Shown: piece by piece, positions 38,749 through 48,625 of the stretch
Layout of the letters: the number at the start of each line of letters is the position of its first letter
Position numbering within the stretch: the first letter of the stretch is position 1
DNA from: Aquibacillus koreensis
GTDB taxonomy: Bacteria > Bacillota > Bacilli > Bacillales > Amphibacillaceae
Assembly: GCF_025154055.1 (NCBI RefSeq)
Contig: NZ_JAOALK010000041.1
Span: 1-64,000, forward strand
Direction: 5' to 3'
Length of the DNA: 64,000 bases
Program-made: the position numbers and the translations under genes
The notes under the pieces: generated by a model
The model's input: the letters and a program-made list of their open reading frames with translations, nothing else
What the model was told of the DNA's origin: nothing
The model's database searches: none

Positions 38749-39555
38749 TCATTTTTTATAAGGAATATTTAATAACTCTGGAACGGTTTCAAAGGCAAAA
38801 CCTTGTTCTTGTAATGCAGGTATAATTTGACGTAGTGATTTAATGGTATTGGTTCGATCACCTTCCCATTCTGCTCCGTCATGCATCAAAATAATAGCGC
38901 CAGGATGTATATTATTTAGTACATTATATGCAATTTCTTCTGGAGGAGACTCCTGCCAGTCTAATGAATCCACAGACCATCCCACTACCGAGTAATTCAT
39001 AACTGCGAGTTTTTCCACTAACTCATCATATAAGAATCCATATGGAGCACGAAACAACTTTGTCTTATATCCTATTTGCTCTGCCAATTCATTCTCGGTT
39101 CTTGTAACTTCATTCTCTAATACCCCAATATCGGCTTGTTCCACCAAGTTCGGATGCCAATAAGTATGGTTACTTATGACATGCCCCTCATCTTGGATTC
39201 GCTGTACTAAATCCGGAAAGGCTGCTGCTCTAGATCCCAATAGAAAAAAAGTAGCTTTTACATCATATTCTTTTAATACATCAAGAATTTGTGGTGTAAA
39301 GCGAGGATCTGGCCCATCATCAAATGTTAAGGCGACTGTATTATCAGTTGGCGAGCCGCTTAATACAACCGCCTCAGGGTACCTTTGTTGCAATACAATA
39401 TTGGATACAGGATTTTTTATTCGCTCTTTATATTCGGATCCATCCTCTAAGTTAGGTAATTCTTCCGGTTGCGCAATAACTGTGATTTCCGGTTGTATTG
39501 CACAAAATAAAAGGAAGCATACAGCAAAAACTATCTTCTTTAAGAACGTGTACAT
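38749..39555 (-). CDS. Secreted polysaccharide deacetylase (NodB domain)
   Basis: 268 aa. Signal peptide (VFAVCFLLFCAIQPEITVIAQ), then the NodB catalytic domain with all motifs: metal Asp in TFDDGPD, metal His pair in SNHTYWHPN, RAPYG, a DW-containing strand (GWSVDSLDW) and the final His in ILMHDGAEW. It removes acetyl groups from cell-wall or surface polysaccharide outside the cell. Similar in size to PdaA/PdaB-type sporulation or vegetative deacetylases; which one cannot be settled. Confidence 0.92.
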   Translation of the reverse strand: MYTFLKKIVFAVCFLLFCAIQPEITVIAQPEELPNLEDGSEYKERIKNPVSNIVLQQRYPEAVVLSGSPTDNTVALTFDDGPDPRFTPQILDVLKEYDVKATFFLLGSRAAAFPDLVQRIQDEGHVISNHTYWHPNLVEQADIGVLENEVTRTENELAEQIGYKTKLFRAPYGFLYDELVEKLAVMNYSVVGWSVDSLDWQESPPEEIAYNVLNNIHPGAIILMHDGAEWEGDRTNTIKSLRQIIPALQEQGFAFETVPELLNIPYKK

Positions 39556-39698
39556 TTGGTCAACTCCTATTTAAACCGTAATATACACATTATTCTAATT
39601 AAAAGGTACGCTTTTATTCCAGAATTACTATATAAACAACTATCTCACTTTAAAACAATCGTTTTATCAAACACAGAAGCTTAGCAAAATCGCAAAAT

Positions 39699-39765
39699 AA
39701 AAAAAGACCAAATCTCATATAGAATACCCTGTTTTGAGTATTTTTTAAGAAATTTGGTCTTTTTG
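39699..39765 (-). terminator. Bidirectional terminator
   Basis: AAAAAGACCAAAT / ATTTGGTCTTTTT, a 13-bp stem with T-runs in both directions, 40 bp beyond the dioxygenase stop. Confidence 0.85.
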
Positions 39766-39804
39766 TAGTTTCGTTCTATATCTACATTGTACTAATGCCG
39801 CTAA

Positions 39805-40782
39805 CTATTCTTTTTTAAATTCCTTCGTGCTTCTCACTGTATCAATTGGTCGAACATAGTTTTCAATTTCTTCACGCTTTGGCTCTAAGAATGGTGGTAA
39901 GGAAAGCTTTTCCCCTAATGTTTCATAAGGCTCATCTCCCATAAAACCAGGACCATCTGTTGCAAGCTCAAACAAGATTTGTGGAGCTACACGTGTGTAC
40001 AACGACTTGAAAAAGAAGCGATCAACATAACCAGAAGTTTGGAACCCAAATTTTCTGTACCACTCATCCCATTCATCTAATGCTGCACGATCTTCCACTC
40101 GAAAAGCAACGTGATGGACAGTGCCAAAACCTTGTTGTGCAGGAGGTAGCATAACGTTATGTTCCACAATGACTTGTGCACCATTTCCTCCTTCTCCAAC
40201 TTCAAATAAGTGAAAAGAACCCTCTTTACCAATCTCTTTAAATTGAAGTACTTTTTCCATCATTTCTTTAAAGTAATCAAAGTTTTGAATCCGGATGAAA
40301 ATTGGACCTAAACCTGTTATTGCATAGTCTAAGGGGATTGGACCTTTTTGCCATGGTGTTCCTGATTCAACACCCTCATTTTTTTCATCTGAAATAAGCT
40401 GATACTGCTGTTCATCAAAATCTTCAAAAGACAATGTATTTTTGCCAAATTGTTCTTTAATGCCAGTATGTTTTACTTCAAGACGATCAAAGCGTTTTAC
40501 CCAATAATCTAGTGCTTTGTCGCTTGGCACACGAAAAGATGTTTTGGATATTTCATTTGTTCCGTGTACCCCCTTTGGAATACCTGGAAAATCAAAGAAT
40601 GTCATATCCGTACCAGGACTACCAGTATCATCTGCAAAAAATAAATGATATGTTTGAATGTCATCCTGGTTGACGGTTTTCTTAACTAGTCGCATCCCTA
40701 AAATATACGTAAAAAAATCATAGTTTTTCTCTGCACTACTTGTAATTGCTGTGACATGGTGAATGCCCTTTAATTGATTCAT
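39805..40782 (-). CDS. Ring-cleaving dioxygenase, VOC superfamily
   Basis: 325 aa from ATG 40782, set by GGAGGAAA; the frame from 40890 is too long. Two vicinal-oxygen-chelate modules: GIHHVTAITSSAEKNYDFFT at the N-terminus and GTVHHVAFRVEDRAALDEW in the second half. The metal ligands fit His of GIHHV, His of VHHVAF and a C-terminal Glu in LFELATDGPGF. Close to the MhqO/MhqA (YdfO) group, which opens (hydro)quinone-type rings and is induced by quinone stress. No MhqR-like regulator is adjacent. Confidence 0.88.
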   Translation of the reverse strand: MNQLKGIHHVTAITSSAEKNYDFFTYILGMRLVKKTVNQDDIQTYHLFFADDTGSPGTDMTFFDFPGIPKGVHGTNEISKTSFRVPSDKALDYWVKRFDRLEVKHTGIKEQFGKNTLSFEDFDEQQYQLISDEKNEGVESGTPWQKGPIPLDYAITGLGPIFIRIQNFDYFKEMMEKVLQFKEIGKEGSFHLFEVGEGGNGAQVIVEHNVMLPPAQQGFGTVHHVAFRVEDRAALDEWDEWYRKFGFQTSGYVDRFFFKSLYTRVAPQILFELATDGPGFMGDEPYETLGEKLSLPPFLEPKREEIENYVRPIDTVRSTKEFKKE

Positions 40783-40905
40783 ATTTTTTCCTCCGTAAAT
40801 TGCTTGTATATTTGAACTATAAAAAAAGAATGGTTTAAGAAATATCTTTAATTCAAGATAAATGTACCATGTAAGAAAATTAGTTGTCAATGTAGGTGTT
40901 TGACA

Positions 40906-41358
40906 TCACTTTAAATCTACATGGCACCAGATAAAGTTTTCTTTCACTTCAAGGTCACTGATTGTGCCATAAGGAAGAGTCCTTAAACGCTTTATACCAT
41001 TTAAATCCATTATCACCACGTCATTGTACGATAAAATCGGAGGCTTCTGAAAAATTAGCTTATTTAACCACTTTAGATTTACTGGTTTTAATTCTAAAAT
41101 TTCAAAATATATTTTTCGATGTTCTGTTTTTATAGGTTTTAACTTAATATTAAACGGTATTTTCACTAACTTTTTTGTAGCTATGCCTGAGAGTTCTATG
41201 AAACCGTTATGCAAGATGACATGTAAAGCATCTATACCTTTTGGAGTTTTATACTTCAACATAAAGTCCATCATGCTCTTCGTAATTGGAATGGAAATGT
41301 GATTAGAGGCTTCAGATTTTTTTAACGTGGAATTATCTTTCTTATGTTCTGATCGCAT
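40906..41358 (-). CDS. Soluble protein of unknown function
   Basis: 150 aa from ATG 41358, chosen for GGGGGG just upstream. A charged N-terminal stretch is followed by a beta-rich domain (HVILHNGFIELSGIATKKLVKIPFNIKLKPI) that ends WCHVDLK. No signal, helix or metal motif. No family recognised. Confidence 0.65.
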   Translation of the reverse strand: MRSEHKKDNSTLKKSEASNHISIPITKSMMDFMLKYKTPKGIDALHVILHNGFIELSGIATKKLVKIPFNIKLKPIKTEHRKIYFEILELKPVNLKWLNKLIFQKPPILSYNDVVIMDLNGIKRLRTLPYGTISDLEVKENFIWCHVDLK

Positions 41359-41495
41359 CAGTATCCCCCCTCTTTTACTCGATGCGATACTTGTTAACAC
41401 TGTAAATTCTTATGAACTTTAAGGAAACGTGCCCACGAAACAATTTTAGTTCAAAATTTTGTCAGAGTAGCAAAATTAATTTGTGAATTATTACC

Positions 41496-42545
41496 TCAGA
41501 AACTATCCCAAGTTAAAGGGGTGCCAGCTTTCAGGTCTTTTCGTACTTGCTTACCTATCATTTGTTCATAATACTTTGGAGGTAGACCATACCCAGGTCT
41601 TATGACTCTTAGATTTTCTTTCGTAAAATAATCTCCTTCGTCTATATCTTTTGAAACATAAATCGACCGTCTGAATCGCAAGGAAGATTTTTCATTTTTT
41701 GTTGGACCATAAACCACTTTGCCCAAGGCTTGCCATGATTGCTTTAATTCAATAGCTAATAACTCCATTTCTGAAGGCTCCATGGAAAAGCTAGAATCCA
41801 CACCGCCTTCCTCTCTTGATAAGGTAAAATGCTTTTCAATTACTGTAGCACCAAGAGCAACACTTGCTACAGCAACACCATTACCCAAAGTATGGTCGGA
41901 CAATCCTACCTGTACATCAAACAACTCCTCCATGTGTGGTATAGTCTTAATGTTTGTGTTTGCAGGTGTTGCAGGATATGTGCTTGTGCACTTTAATAAT
42001 ACTAATTCATTGCAACCCGCTTCCTTTGCAATATTGACTGACTCGTATAATTCAGCTACAGTAGCCATTCCTGTAGACATAATAATAGGTTTTCCTGTAG
42101 ATACAATTTTTTTTATTAACGGAATGTCATTATTCTCAAAAGAAGCAATTTTATAGCATGGAACATCTAATGATTCTAGAAAATCAACTGCTGTTTCATC
42201 GAACGGGGAGCTGAACGCAACCATACCTAATTCCTTACAACGGCTAAAAATTGCTTCATGCCATTCCCAAGGAGTGTATGCTTCTTTGTATAAATTATAT
42301 AATGATTTATTATTCCAGTGACTATTCGAATCCTGTATCATAAATTCTTTTTTTGTTTCATTCAAAGTCATGGTATCAGGCGTGTACGTTTGTATCTTTA
42401 CAGCATTAGCTCCAGATTTTGAAGCCGCCTCGACTATTTTAAGAGCTCTATCCAAAGACTGATTATGGTTTCCTGACATTTCGGCAATGAGAAACGGAGG
42501 ATGCGCCTTCCCAATTTTCCTTCCGTCTATATTAATTTCTTCCAT
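41496..42545 (-). CDS. pseI: Pseudaminic acid synthase
   Basis: 349 aa. Condenses 2,4-diacetamido-trideoxy-altrose with phosphoenolpyruvate to form pseudaminic acid. NeuB TIM barrel: FLIAEMSGNHNQSLDRA, GANAVKIQTYTPDTMTL, the Mn-site histidines in LSDHTLG and VIEKHFTL, then a C-terminal SAF/antifreeze-like domain (RSIYVSKDIDEGDYFTKENLRVIRPG in pieces). SGNHN (rather than the N-acetylneuraminate version) fits PseI. Equivalent to SpsE in Bacillus. Last gene of the cluster; 3 bp after pseH. Confidence 0.93.
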   Translation of the reverse strand: MEEINIDGRKIGKAHPPFLIAEMSGNHNQSLDRALKIVEAASKSGANAVKIQTYTPDTMTLNETKKEFMIQDSNSHWNNKSLYNLYKEAYTPWEWHEAIFSRCKELGMVAFSSPFDETAVDFLESLDVPCYKIASFENNDIPLIKKIVSTGKPIIMSTGMATVAELYESVNIAKEAGCNELVLLKCTSTYPATPANTNIKTIPHMEELFDVQVGLSDHTLGNGVAVASVALGATVIEKHFTLSREEGGVDSSFSMEPSEMELLAIELKQSWQALGKVVYGPTKNEKSSLRFRRSIYVSKDIDEGDYFTKENLRVIRPGYGLPPKYYEQMIGKQVRKDLKAGTPLTWDSF

Positions 42546-42548
42546 TTA

Positions 42549-43100
42549 TTATACTCCTCTCAATTTTTCCAATAATTCTGGTTTAATATCTAACCATGTT
42601 TTTGAAAATAAAGCCATTGATATTACATCATGAAATTGTTGGTTTTTAGAAACATGATCAATGTGTCTACCTTCCTCTATAAAGCCCAGTTTTTGATGGT
42701 AATGATAACTATGCGTATTCGTAGCAATTACTTCCGAGCAAACTTTACGTAGACCTATATTATTAAAAATTTCATCTAACGCCAAAATTCCTAAAATGGT
42801 ACCGACCCCTTTAATTGTATTCTTATCACCTATATAAAATCCCCAATAACATCGAGAGTGCTCGATGTTTATATTTGAAACATTGACCACTCCTAAAGGG
42901 TGGTCAATGTTATACAATATCATTACTTTTTGACTTGGATCATTACTTATATTTCTGTACCATTGATCATGTTCTTCCCAACTAATATGGTGATCAGTGT
43001 ACATCCATTTTTTTATATGCTCCGAGTTTCGCCATTGATAAACAACCTCTAAATCATTTTTGGTGATCGGCTTCAACTGATAATTATTTATGTTTAACAT
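42549..43100 (-). CDS. pseH: UDP-4-amino-sugar N-acetyltransferase
   Basis: 183 aa. GNAT of the PseH type: LKPITKNDLEVVYQWRNSEHIKKWMYTDH at the start, GFYIGDKNTIKGVGTILG as the acetyl-CoA region, and ATNTHSYHYHQKLGFIEEG. It acetylates the 4-amino group in the pseudaminic acid pathway; SpsD is the spore counterpart. Packed between pseG and pseI with 3-bp gaps, so surely one transcript. Confidence 0.9.
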   Translation of the reverse strand: MLNINNYQLKPITKNDLEVVYQWRNSEHIKKWMYTDHHISWEEHDQWYRNISNDPSQKVMILYNIDHPLGVVNVSNINIEHSRCYWGFYIGDKNTIKGVGTILGILALDEIFNNIGLRKVCSEVIATNTHSYHYHQKLGFIEEGRHIDHVSKNQQFHDVISMALFSKTWLDIKPELLEKLRGV

Positions 43101-43103
43101 TCG

Positions 43104-44195
43104 TTATACACCCTTCATCAATTGATTCACTACTGAGTAATGCTCATATTCTTTCATAATTATTTTGCAATTTTCCGACATCTTTTGAATCACAATTGGG
43201 CAACTGATGATATTATTCAGTGTATCTACTATTTTTTCTTCACTTACCATTTGATTTACTCCTAGATGTCTTATTGCACCTAATTCATCTAAATAAGTTA
43301 GAATTTCTGATTGATTATCAGCAGTTTCAATAGTTATTGTAGGTAAACATAAATAGCACCTTTCCCATGTTGTACTACCCCCAGCTCCAATTGCTAAATC
43401 CGCCTTCGACATTAATTTAGCTATATAATCAATTTGAAAATGAAGTGTTACTTGTTTCATTGTTTGACAATAATCTCTAACCATTTGATAATGTTGACTA
43501 GAGTGCCCCAGTACCACATCAATACTTATTTCTGTTCTATTAATTTGATTTATGGCTCTTAAAACTTTTAATGTCTCATTTGTAGGATCCGCCCCACCGA
43601 AAGAAACTAAGATGCGTTCAACAGATCCAGTTCTTTTTCTATTTAATTCTTTATTTTTAAATTCACTTCTTAATAATAGATATTTCGGTCCTAGTAAAGT
43701 AATTACACTGTCAGAAATCTTATGTCCATAACGACCTCTCCTATTGCGATATAAGTTTTGATCTAAGAGTAAGTGGCAATCATGTAAACGATTTGCCAAA
43801 TCATCAATCACCATTAATTTGTCAACACAGGTTTGAACTGCACTTTCCCAGTTTTGATCAAATGAATAGTGATCAAGGATTAGCCAATCTACCTTAGGTT
43901 CTTTTGTAAGAACCTCCATTGTTTGTTTCGCATCAGTTGTCCAGTTTTGTCTTAGCCACTCAAGATGAGAACAATCCTTGTCTTTCTTATTTTTATGCCA
44001 TGGATCAGGTAACTTATATACCTTAAATCCATTATCCTCAATATAATCTACCAAATTTCCAGTTAAACTCCTACAAATGAAGGAAACATTCACATTCACA
44101 TTAACATTGCAAAGTTCACTTGCTAACACTAGGCATCTCATCACATGACCAGTTCCAATTTGATTAGAACCGTCTGTTCTGATAAAGATATTCAT
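43104..44195 (-). CDS. pseG: UDP-sugar hydrolase PseG
   Basis: 363 aa. Removes UDP from UDP-2,4-diacetamido-trideoxy-altropyranose. N-terminal IRTDGSNQIGTGHVMRCLVLA, where His is the catalytic base, and a GT-B C-terminal half with VSFGGADPTNET and AIGAGGSTTWERC, the nucleotide-binding motif. Equivalent to SpsG. Ends 3 bp before pseH; begins 4 bp after pseF. Confidence 0.93.
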   Translation of the reverse strand: MNIFIRTDGSNQIGTGHVMRCLVLASELCNVNVNVNVSFICRSLTGNLVDYIEDNGFKVYKLPDPWHKNKKDKDCSHLEWLRQNWTTDAKQTMEVLTKEPKVDWLILDHYSFDQNWESAVQTCVDKLMVIDDLANRLHDCHLLLDQNLYRNRRGRYGHKISDSVITLLGPKYLLLRSEFKNKELNRKRTGSVERILVSFGGADPTNETLKVLRAINQINRTEISIDVVLGHSSQHYQMVRDYCQTMKQVTLHFQIDYIAKLMSKADLAIGAGGSTTWERCYLCLPTITIETADNQSEILTYLDELGAIRHLGVNQMVSEEKIVDTLNNIISCPIVIQKMSENCKIIMKEYEHYSVVNQLMKGV

Positions 44196-44199
44196 ATAC

Positions 44200-44931
44200 T
44201 CACACTTTATATTGTTGAATATGAGAATTTATCCGTTGCCAACTTGGATTCGCCTCTAACAACCGGATCGTGTCTTCCATAGTGAAGTTCTTTTTTTGAG
44301 GATATAATGCTTCAATAATCTTTTTAATAAGTTCAAAATCCTCTACTGTATCAACGGTCCAACGGTGATAACTGTAGTCTATATTTTCTGAAATGTTTAC
44401 TAATGAAAATTTCTCTGGATGCTCTCGCATGTATCGAGTTACATGCTCTCTGTCAGATTTTAATTTTGCTTTTTCATATGCTTCCTGTAAGCTTTCTACA
44501 GAAAATACTTCTACATCCATCCCCCTTGGATAAGTCCTCTTTATTGTATTAGACACATAACGAAGCTCAGTTTCATCCAAATTGTACACTTTAATCACTT
44601 TGTCAATTAACACTGGGTCGATAATCGGACAATCTCCAGTTAACCGAACAACGATGTCTGCATCGACATGGCGTGCAGCCATATATAGCCTTTTTAACAC
44701 ATCTTCCTCAGGTCCTCTAAAATAAGGCATTTCTAATTTCTCGCATAAAGAAACGATGTCGTTATCTATTGGATTGTCAGTTGTAGCAACTAAAACATCA
44801 TTTAGATATTTAGATTTATATACTCGTTCTAATTGATAGCTTAGAAGAGGTTTATCCAGTACTTGTTTAAGTACTTTTCCAGGTAATCTTGATGAACCCA
44901 TTCTAGCCTGAATTATTCCTACTATTTTCAT
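44200..44931 (-). CDS. pseF: Cytidylyltransferase of the PseF/SpsF type
   Basis: 243 aa. Activates pseudaminic acid as CMP-Pse. The nucleotidyltransferase start is IIQARMGSSRLPGKVL. It also has TTDNPIDNDIV, the metal-site VRLTGDCPIIDP, and a C-terminal HRWTVDTVEDFELIKKI. It belongs to the SpsF branch rather than the shorter Campylobacter PseF. Central gene of the operon. Confidence 0.9.
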   Translation of the reverse strand: MKIVGIIQARMGSSRLPGKVLKQVLDKPLLSYQLERVYKSKYLNDVLVATTDNPIDNDIVSLCEKLEMPYFRGPEEDVLKRLYMAARHVDADIVVRLTGDCPIIDPVLIDKVIKVYNLDETELRYVSNTIKRTYPRGMDVEVFSVESLQEAYEKAKLKSDREHVTRYMREHPEKFSLVNISENIDYSYHRWTVDTVEDFELIKKIIEALYPQKKNFTMEDTIRLLEANPSWQRINSHIQQYKV

Positions 44932-44942
44932 TTTTTACCACC

Positions 44943-46148
44943 TCAATTAAAGGAATAATAAGCAATCACCTTTTTTACCGCTTTTATTACATCATCCAAG
45001 TCATTATCTGACATTGCTGGAAACAAAGGAAGTGTAATGATTTCTTGAAAGACGCTTTCAGCCTGGGGACATAACCCTTTCTCATAACCTAATTCTTGAT
45101 AATAAGGATGCAAATAAACAGGAATATAATGAACGTTTACACCGATATTTTCTTTTTGTAATGCTTTAAATATTTCATCGCGGTCTGTTTTCAACATATT
45201 AATATTCAACCTTATAATATATAAATGCCAACTTGAATTACTATCTTCATGTTGAAAAGGTATTATAATTTCATCTATATCCTTGAAAGCTTTGTTGTAT
45301 CTGTCTGCATAATTTCTTCTAATTTCAATAAACTTTTGCAACTTATTAATTTGACTTAGTCCCAGTGCTGCTTGGATATCTGTCATTCGATAATTAAAAC
45401 CCAGCTCATGCATTTCATAATACCAAGACTCTCCTTTGTTCATTAACCTTTTAGCATCACGTGTGATACCATGTGTTCTAAAATCTATTAATTGTTGATA
45501 AAATTCATCATCATCGGTCGTAATAATACCACCTTCTCCTGTTGTAATATGTTTGACAGGATGAAAGCTAAACATAGTCATATCAGTGATAGAGCCAACA
45601 CTTTTCCCTTTATAGCTAGCACCTAACGCATGAGCAGCATCACCTATGATAATTATTCCATGATCTTCTGCTATAGAGACTAATTCTTCATATTCAGCAG
45701 GTTGACCTGTAAAATCAACCGTGATGATCGCTTTTGTTTTGTTGGTTATAAGACTTTTTACAGATTTAGAAGAGATATTATATGTTTGAGGATTTATATC
45801 AGCAAATACTGGAATACCGCCCATATATAAAATGCAGTTTGAAGTAGCGGCAAATGTCATAGGGGTTGTTATTACTTCATCGCCTTTTTTAATACCAGCA
45901 GCAAAACAGGCAGCATGTAAAGCTGCCGTACCACTAGAGAATGCAACTGCATGCTTTACTTTCACATATCTAGCGATTTTTTCTTCAAATTTAGATAGAA
46001 TAGGACCGGTTGTTAAAAAGTCACTCTGAAGAGCGGCTTTCACGCTTTTAATATCTTCCTCATCAATCCATTGTTTTCCATAAGGTAGATAAGAATTCCG
46101 TATTGGTTCACCACCATAAAGTGCTATTTTCTCATTAATCATTTTCAA
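44943..46148 (-). CDS. pseC: UDP-4-keto-sugar aminotransferase
   Basis: 401 aa. PLP-dependent DegT/DnrJ/EryC1 enzyme that makes UDP-4-amino-4,6-dideoxy-AltNAc. It has FSSGTAALHAACFAAG for phosphate binding, GDAAHALGASYKGK with the PLP Asp, and the Schiff-base Lys in SFHPVKHITTGEGG. The end (LPLFPAMSDNDLDDVI) is typical. Equivalent to SpsC. Followed 11 bp later by pseF. Confidence 0.93.
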   Translation of the reverse strand: MKMINEKIALYGGEPIRNSYLPYGKQWIDEEDIKSVKAALQSDFLTTGPILSKFEEKIARYVKVKHAVAFSSGTAALHAACFAAGIKKGDEVITTPMTFAATSNCILYMGGIPVFADINPQTYNISSKSVKSLITNKTKAIITVDFTGQPAEYEELVSIAEDHGIIIIGDAAHALGASYKGKSVGSITDMTMFSFHPVKHITTGEGGIITTDDDEFYQQLIDFRTHGITRDAKRLMNKGESWYYEMHELGFNYRMTDIQAALGLSQINKLQKFIEIRRNYADRYNKAFKDIDEIIIPFQHEDSNSSWHLYIIRLNINMLKTDRDEIFKALQKENIGVNVHYIPVYLHPYYQELGYEKGLCPQAESVFQEIITLPLFPAMSDNDLDDVIKAVKKVIAYYSFN

Positions 46149-46163
46149 TTTATGTCCTTCCTT

Positions 46164-47108
46164 TTATATTAGATTAGTAGTTTTAATCCACTGCTCAGTC
46201 ATCTTTATTCCTTCTTCCAGACTGTATTTTGCTTCCCATTTAAGCAATTCGTAAGCTTTAGTAGAATCACAAAGCAACATAGGAACTTCACTTTGTGGAT
46301 GAATATGCTCAACATGCGTGATTCTTGAATCATCTTCTACGATTAGTTTTGCTAAGCTATTAATACTTATATCTTTCCCGAGACCGGCGTTGATAACTTC
46401 ACCATTAGCCTTATCTGAATATCCTGCATCAACGACAAACTTAGCACAATCCTCAACATATAATAAGTCACGGGTTTGTGTTCCATCTCCATATATTTTT
46501 AAGTTCTTATTTTCTAATTTATTTTTAATGAATATAGCAACTACTCCTCCTTCTCCACCTGTTTTTTGATAAGGTCCATACGTATTAAATGGCCGAACAA
46601 TTGTCACGGGGAGATCATAAGCATAATAGTAAGATAACACCATATTTTCTGCAGCTAATTTTGCTCCAGCATACGGCGAAGCAGGTTTTATCCGATTGCT
46701 TTCACTTATTCCAGTTTCACTCCATGCACGTTCATAGACCATACAAGTACTCATAAAAACAATCTTCACCTTTTCTTTTCTACATTGTTCTAATATATTA
46801 AACGTTCCAATTACGTCATTATTGAACGTAGTTCTTGGTGTATCTATACTATCCTGTACATTTATACTTGCTGCCAAGTGGTAGCAAATGTCAAACTTAT
46901 TTACAAATAAATCTTTGAGTAGTTTATTGTCCTTAATATCACCTTTAATTAACCCTTTAAAATTTTTATCGCTTAACAATTCATCTAAATTTTCTTCCCT
47001 CCCATTTGACAAATCATCAAGCACCCATACCTTATGTCCATCCTTAAGAATTCGTTCAACTACCCACCTTCCAATAAAACCTGCACCACCGGTAACGAGA
47101 ATATTCAT
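46164..47108 (-). CDS. NAD-dependent sugar epimerase/dehydratase
   Basis: 314 aa from ATG 47108, spaced 8 nt from AAAGGA. Extended SDR: NAD loop GGAGFIGRWVV, then LAASINVQDS, catalytic Ser/Tyr as STCMVYE and YAGAKLAAEN (Tyr-x-x-x-Lys), RPFNTYGPYQKTGGEGGV. It looks like UDP-glucose 4-epimerase or GDP/UDP-hexose dehydratase relatives. It is not needed for pseudaminic acid itself, so the cluster may add a second sugar or a modified form. Confidence 0.85.
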   Translation of the reverse strand: MNILVTGGAGFIGRWVVERILKDGHKVWVLDDLSNGREENLDELLSDKNFKGLIKGDIKDNKLLKDLFVNKFDICYHLAASINVQDSIDTPRTTFNNDVIGTFNILEQCRKEKVKIVFMSTCMVYERAWSETGISESNRIKPASPYAGAKLAAENMVLSYYYAYDLPVTIVRPFNTYGPYQKTGGEGGVVAIFIKNKLENKNLKIYGDGTQTRDLLYVEDCAKFVVDAGYSDKANGEVINAGLGKDISINSLAKLIVEDDSRITHVEHIHPQSEVPMLLCDSTKAYELLKWEAKYSLEEGIKMTEQWIKTTNLI

Positions 47109-47267
47109 ATTAACCATCCTTTCTTGTAAAATACGCTTGAAACACAATACATATGTTCAACAGCAGAGAATAACATTTATCTCCATAAAATCATATCGTA
47201 GTCATATAGACTTCAGGTTTGTTTGTAAAAGTATTAGAAAAATAAAGTACATGAAGGAGATCGGATT

Positions 47268-47978
47268 ATGTGTAACCCAGATTTCAACAAAATAATGAAA
47301 AACAATTCCTCTATTATCCATGTTGAAGTTAGTAAGTGTTGTGATTGGCAAGGATTTTCTTACACTGAAGATGGTTGGCATTATTTGTGTGCAACCTTAA
47401 AGGAATACATCAAACAACCATCCATTAAATACGAGAATTCTATATTAAATAGGTATTACAGTGCGTTTCAACCAAAATCGTTGTTTGAGATATTACTTCC
47501 AAACTATAAATGCAATACAGAAACACAGGACAAACACTCTTTTTTACCCTGGGGCACTCCTATAAATATGAAGGCTAAGAACAATCAACATTTTGGACCT
47601 AATTCTGATACATTTACTAAAAATGAATTTGACCGAACAATAGAAATATATAAAAAGATTGCTTCCGAAGGCTACCAACCACATAGATTTAGAGACGGTT
47701 ATATTAGAGGCCAATTCCTAAAAAAATATGATGATTATCGATTTATGATTTCAGGTGGACAACACAGGATGGCAGCCATTAGTGTTTTGGGATTCAAAAC
47801 TATAGAAGTTAAAATTCAACCGAAATGGGAAAAATTAATAGATATAGAAGATATTAATCTTTGGCCGAATGTTCAGAATGGATCATTTAATAAGGAAGAA
47901 GCTACTAATATATTTGATGCGTACTTTTCAACCATTGGTAGGGAAAAGGCTAAACGATTAAATCTTTTACACCATTAA
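47268..47978 (+). CDS. ParB/Srx-like protein within the glycan cluster
   Basis: 236 aa on the opposite strand to all its neighbours. The C-terminal half has the ParB-N/sulfiredoxin fold marker GGQHRMAAISVLGFKTIEVKI, where G-x-x-R is the nucleotide or phosphate site of the fold. The N-terminal half (VSKCCDWQGFSYTEDGWHY) is unfamiliar. Similar proteins occur in polysaccharide clusters with no known role; kinase- or nuclease-like activity is conceivable for the fold. It ends 5 bp from the convergent methyltransferase. Start ATG 47268 behind GAAGGAG. Confidence 0.68.
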   Translation: MCNPDFNKIMKNNSSIIHVEVSKCCDWQGFSYTEDGWHYLCATLKEYIKQPSIKYENSILNRYYSAFQPKSLFEILLPNYKCNTETQDKHSFLPWGTPINMKAKNNQHFGPNSDTFTKNEFDRTIEIYKKIASEGYQPHRFRDGYIRGQFLKKYDDYRFMISGGQHRMAAISVLGFKTIEVKIQPKWEKLIDIEDINLWPNVQNGSFNKEEATNIFDAYFSTIGREKAKRLNLLHH

Positions 47979-47982
47979 ATAA

Positions 47983-48564
47983 TTAACCCTTATCATTAGG
48001 TGATTGGCTGAATTTCATCAAGGGGCGAGCACCGAGATTTCTTAAATTATTGGTATATGTTAAAATCTCTGGTTTTCTTAATTCTAGATTGTTCATAATT
48101 CCTTTTACTCTGCTGCTATTATATCCACCTTCAGCTTCTTCTAATGCAGAAGCCTCGATAAATATTAGCTCAGAATTTTCAAAAATAATATTAATTAGTT
48201 CATCGTAGTCTTCAAAATGATGTAAAATACTGAGTGCCAATATAACATCAAACTGTTCAGTTTGAATAATATGCTTCAATTCTTCTACTGTTACTTTTTG
48301 ATTAATTAACTTAACATTATTTCTTTGATTTTGCTTCTCAATTTTTTTAATTTCTTTGTTGGATTCTATCATGGTCACCTCAGCATTAAAATCTTCCGCG
48401 ATTCTAAATGAGAAATAACCAGAATTTGCTCCTATATCTAGCACAGTGAATGTTTTATTCGAATTGTATTTGAGTAACTCATGTTTAATATGATTATAAC
48501 GATCTTCACACTCTCTCTGCCCTTTTTTAACCATTTGTCCTTTCACCCAAATGTCTTGATACAC
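47983..48564 (-). CDS. Class I SAM-dependent methyltransferase
   Basis: 193 aa from GTG 48564 behind GGAGGTGG; the TTG at 48579 lies before that site. Motif I is TVLDIGANSGYFSFRIA, then VTMIESNKEIKKIEKQ, FDVILALSILHHFEDY and ELIFIEASALEE. Probably methylates a sugar or a surface component; target unknown. Downstream of the two transferase-like genes on the same strand. Confidence 0.85.
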   Translation of the reverse strand: MYQDIWVKGQMVKKGQRECEDRYNHIKHELLKYNSNKTFTVLDIGANSGYFSFRIAEDFNAEVTMIESNKEIKKIEKQNQRNNVKLINQKVTVEELKHIIQTEQFDVILALSILHHFEDYDELINIIFENSELIFIEASALEEAEGGYNSSRVKGIMNNLELRKPEILTYTNNLRNLGARPLMKFSQSPNDKG

Positions 48565-48625
48565 TTGCTCCACCTCCAAAAATTAAAGTCAGGATAATGT
48601 TGTTTTTTCATAGTATTTAGAATGG

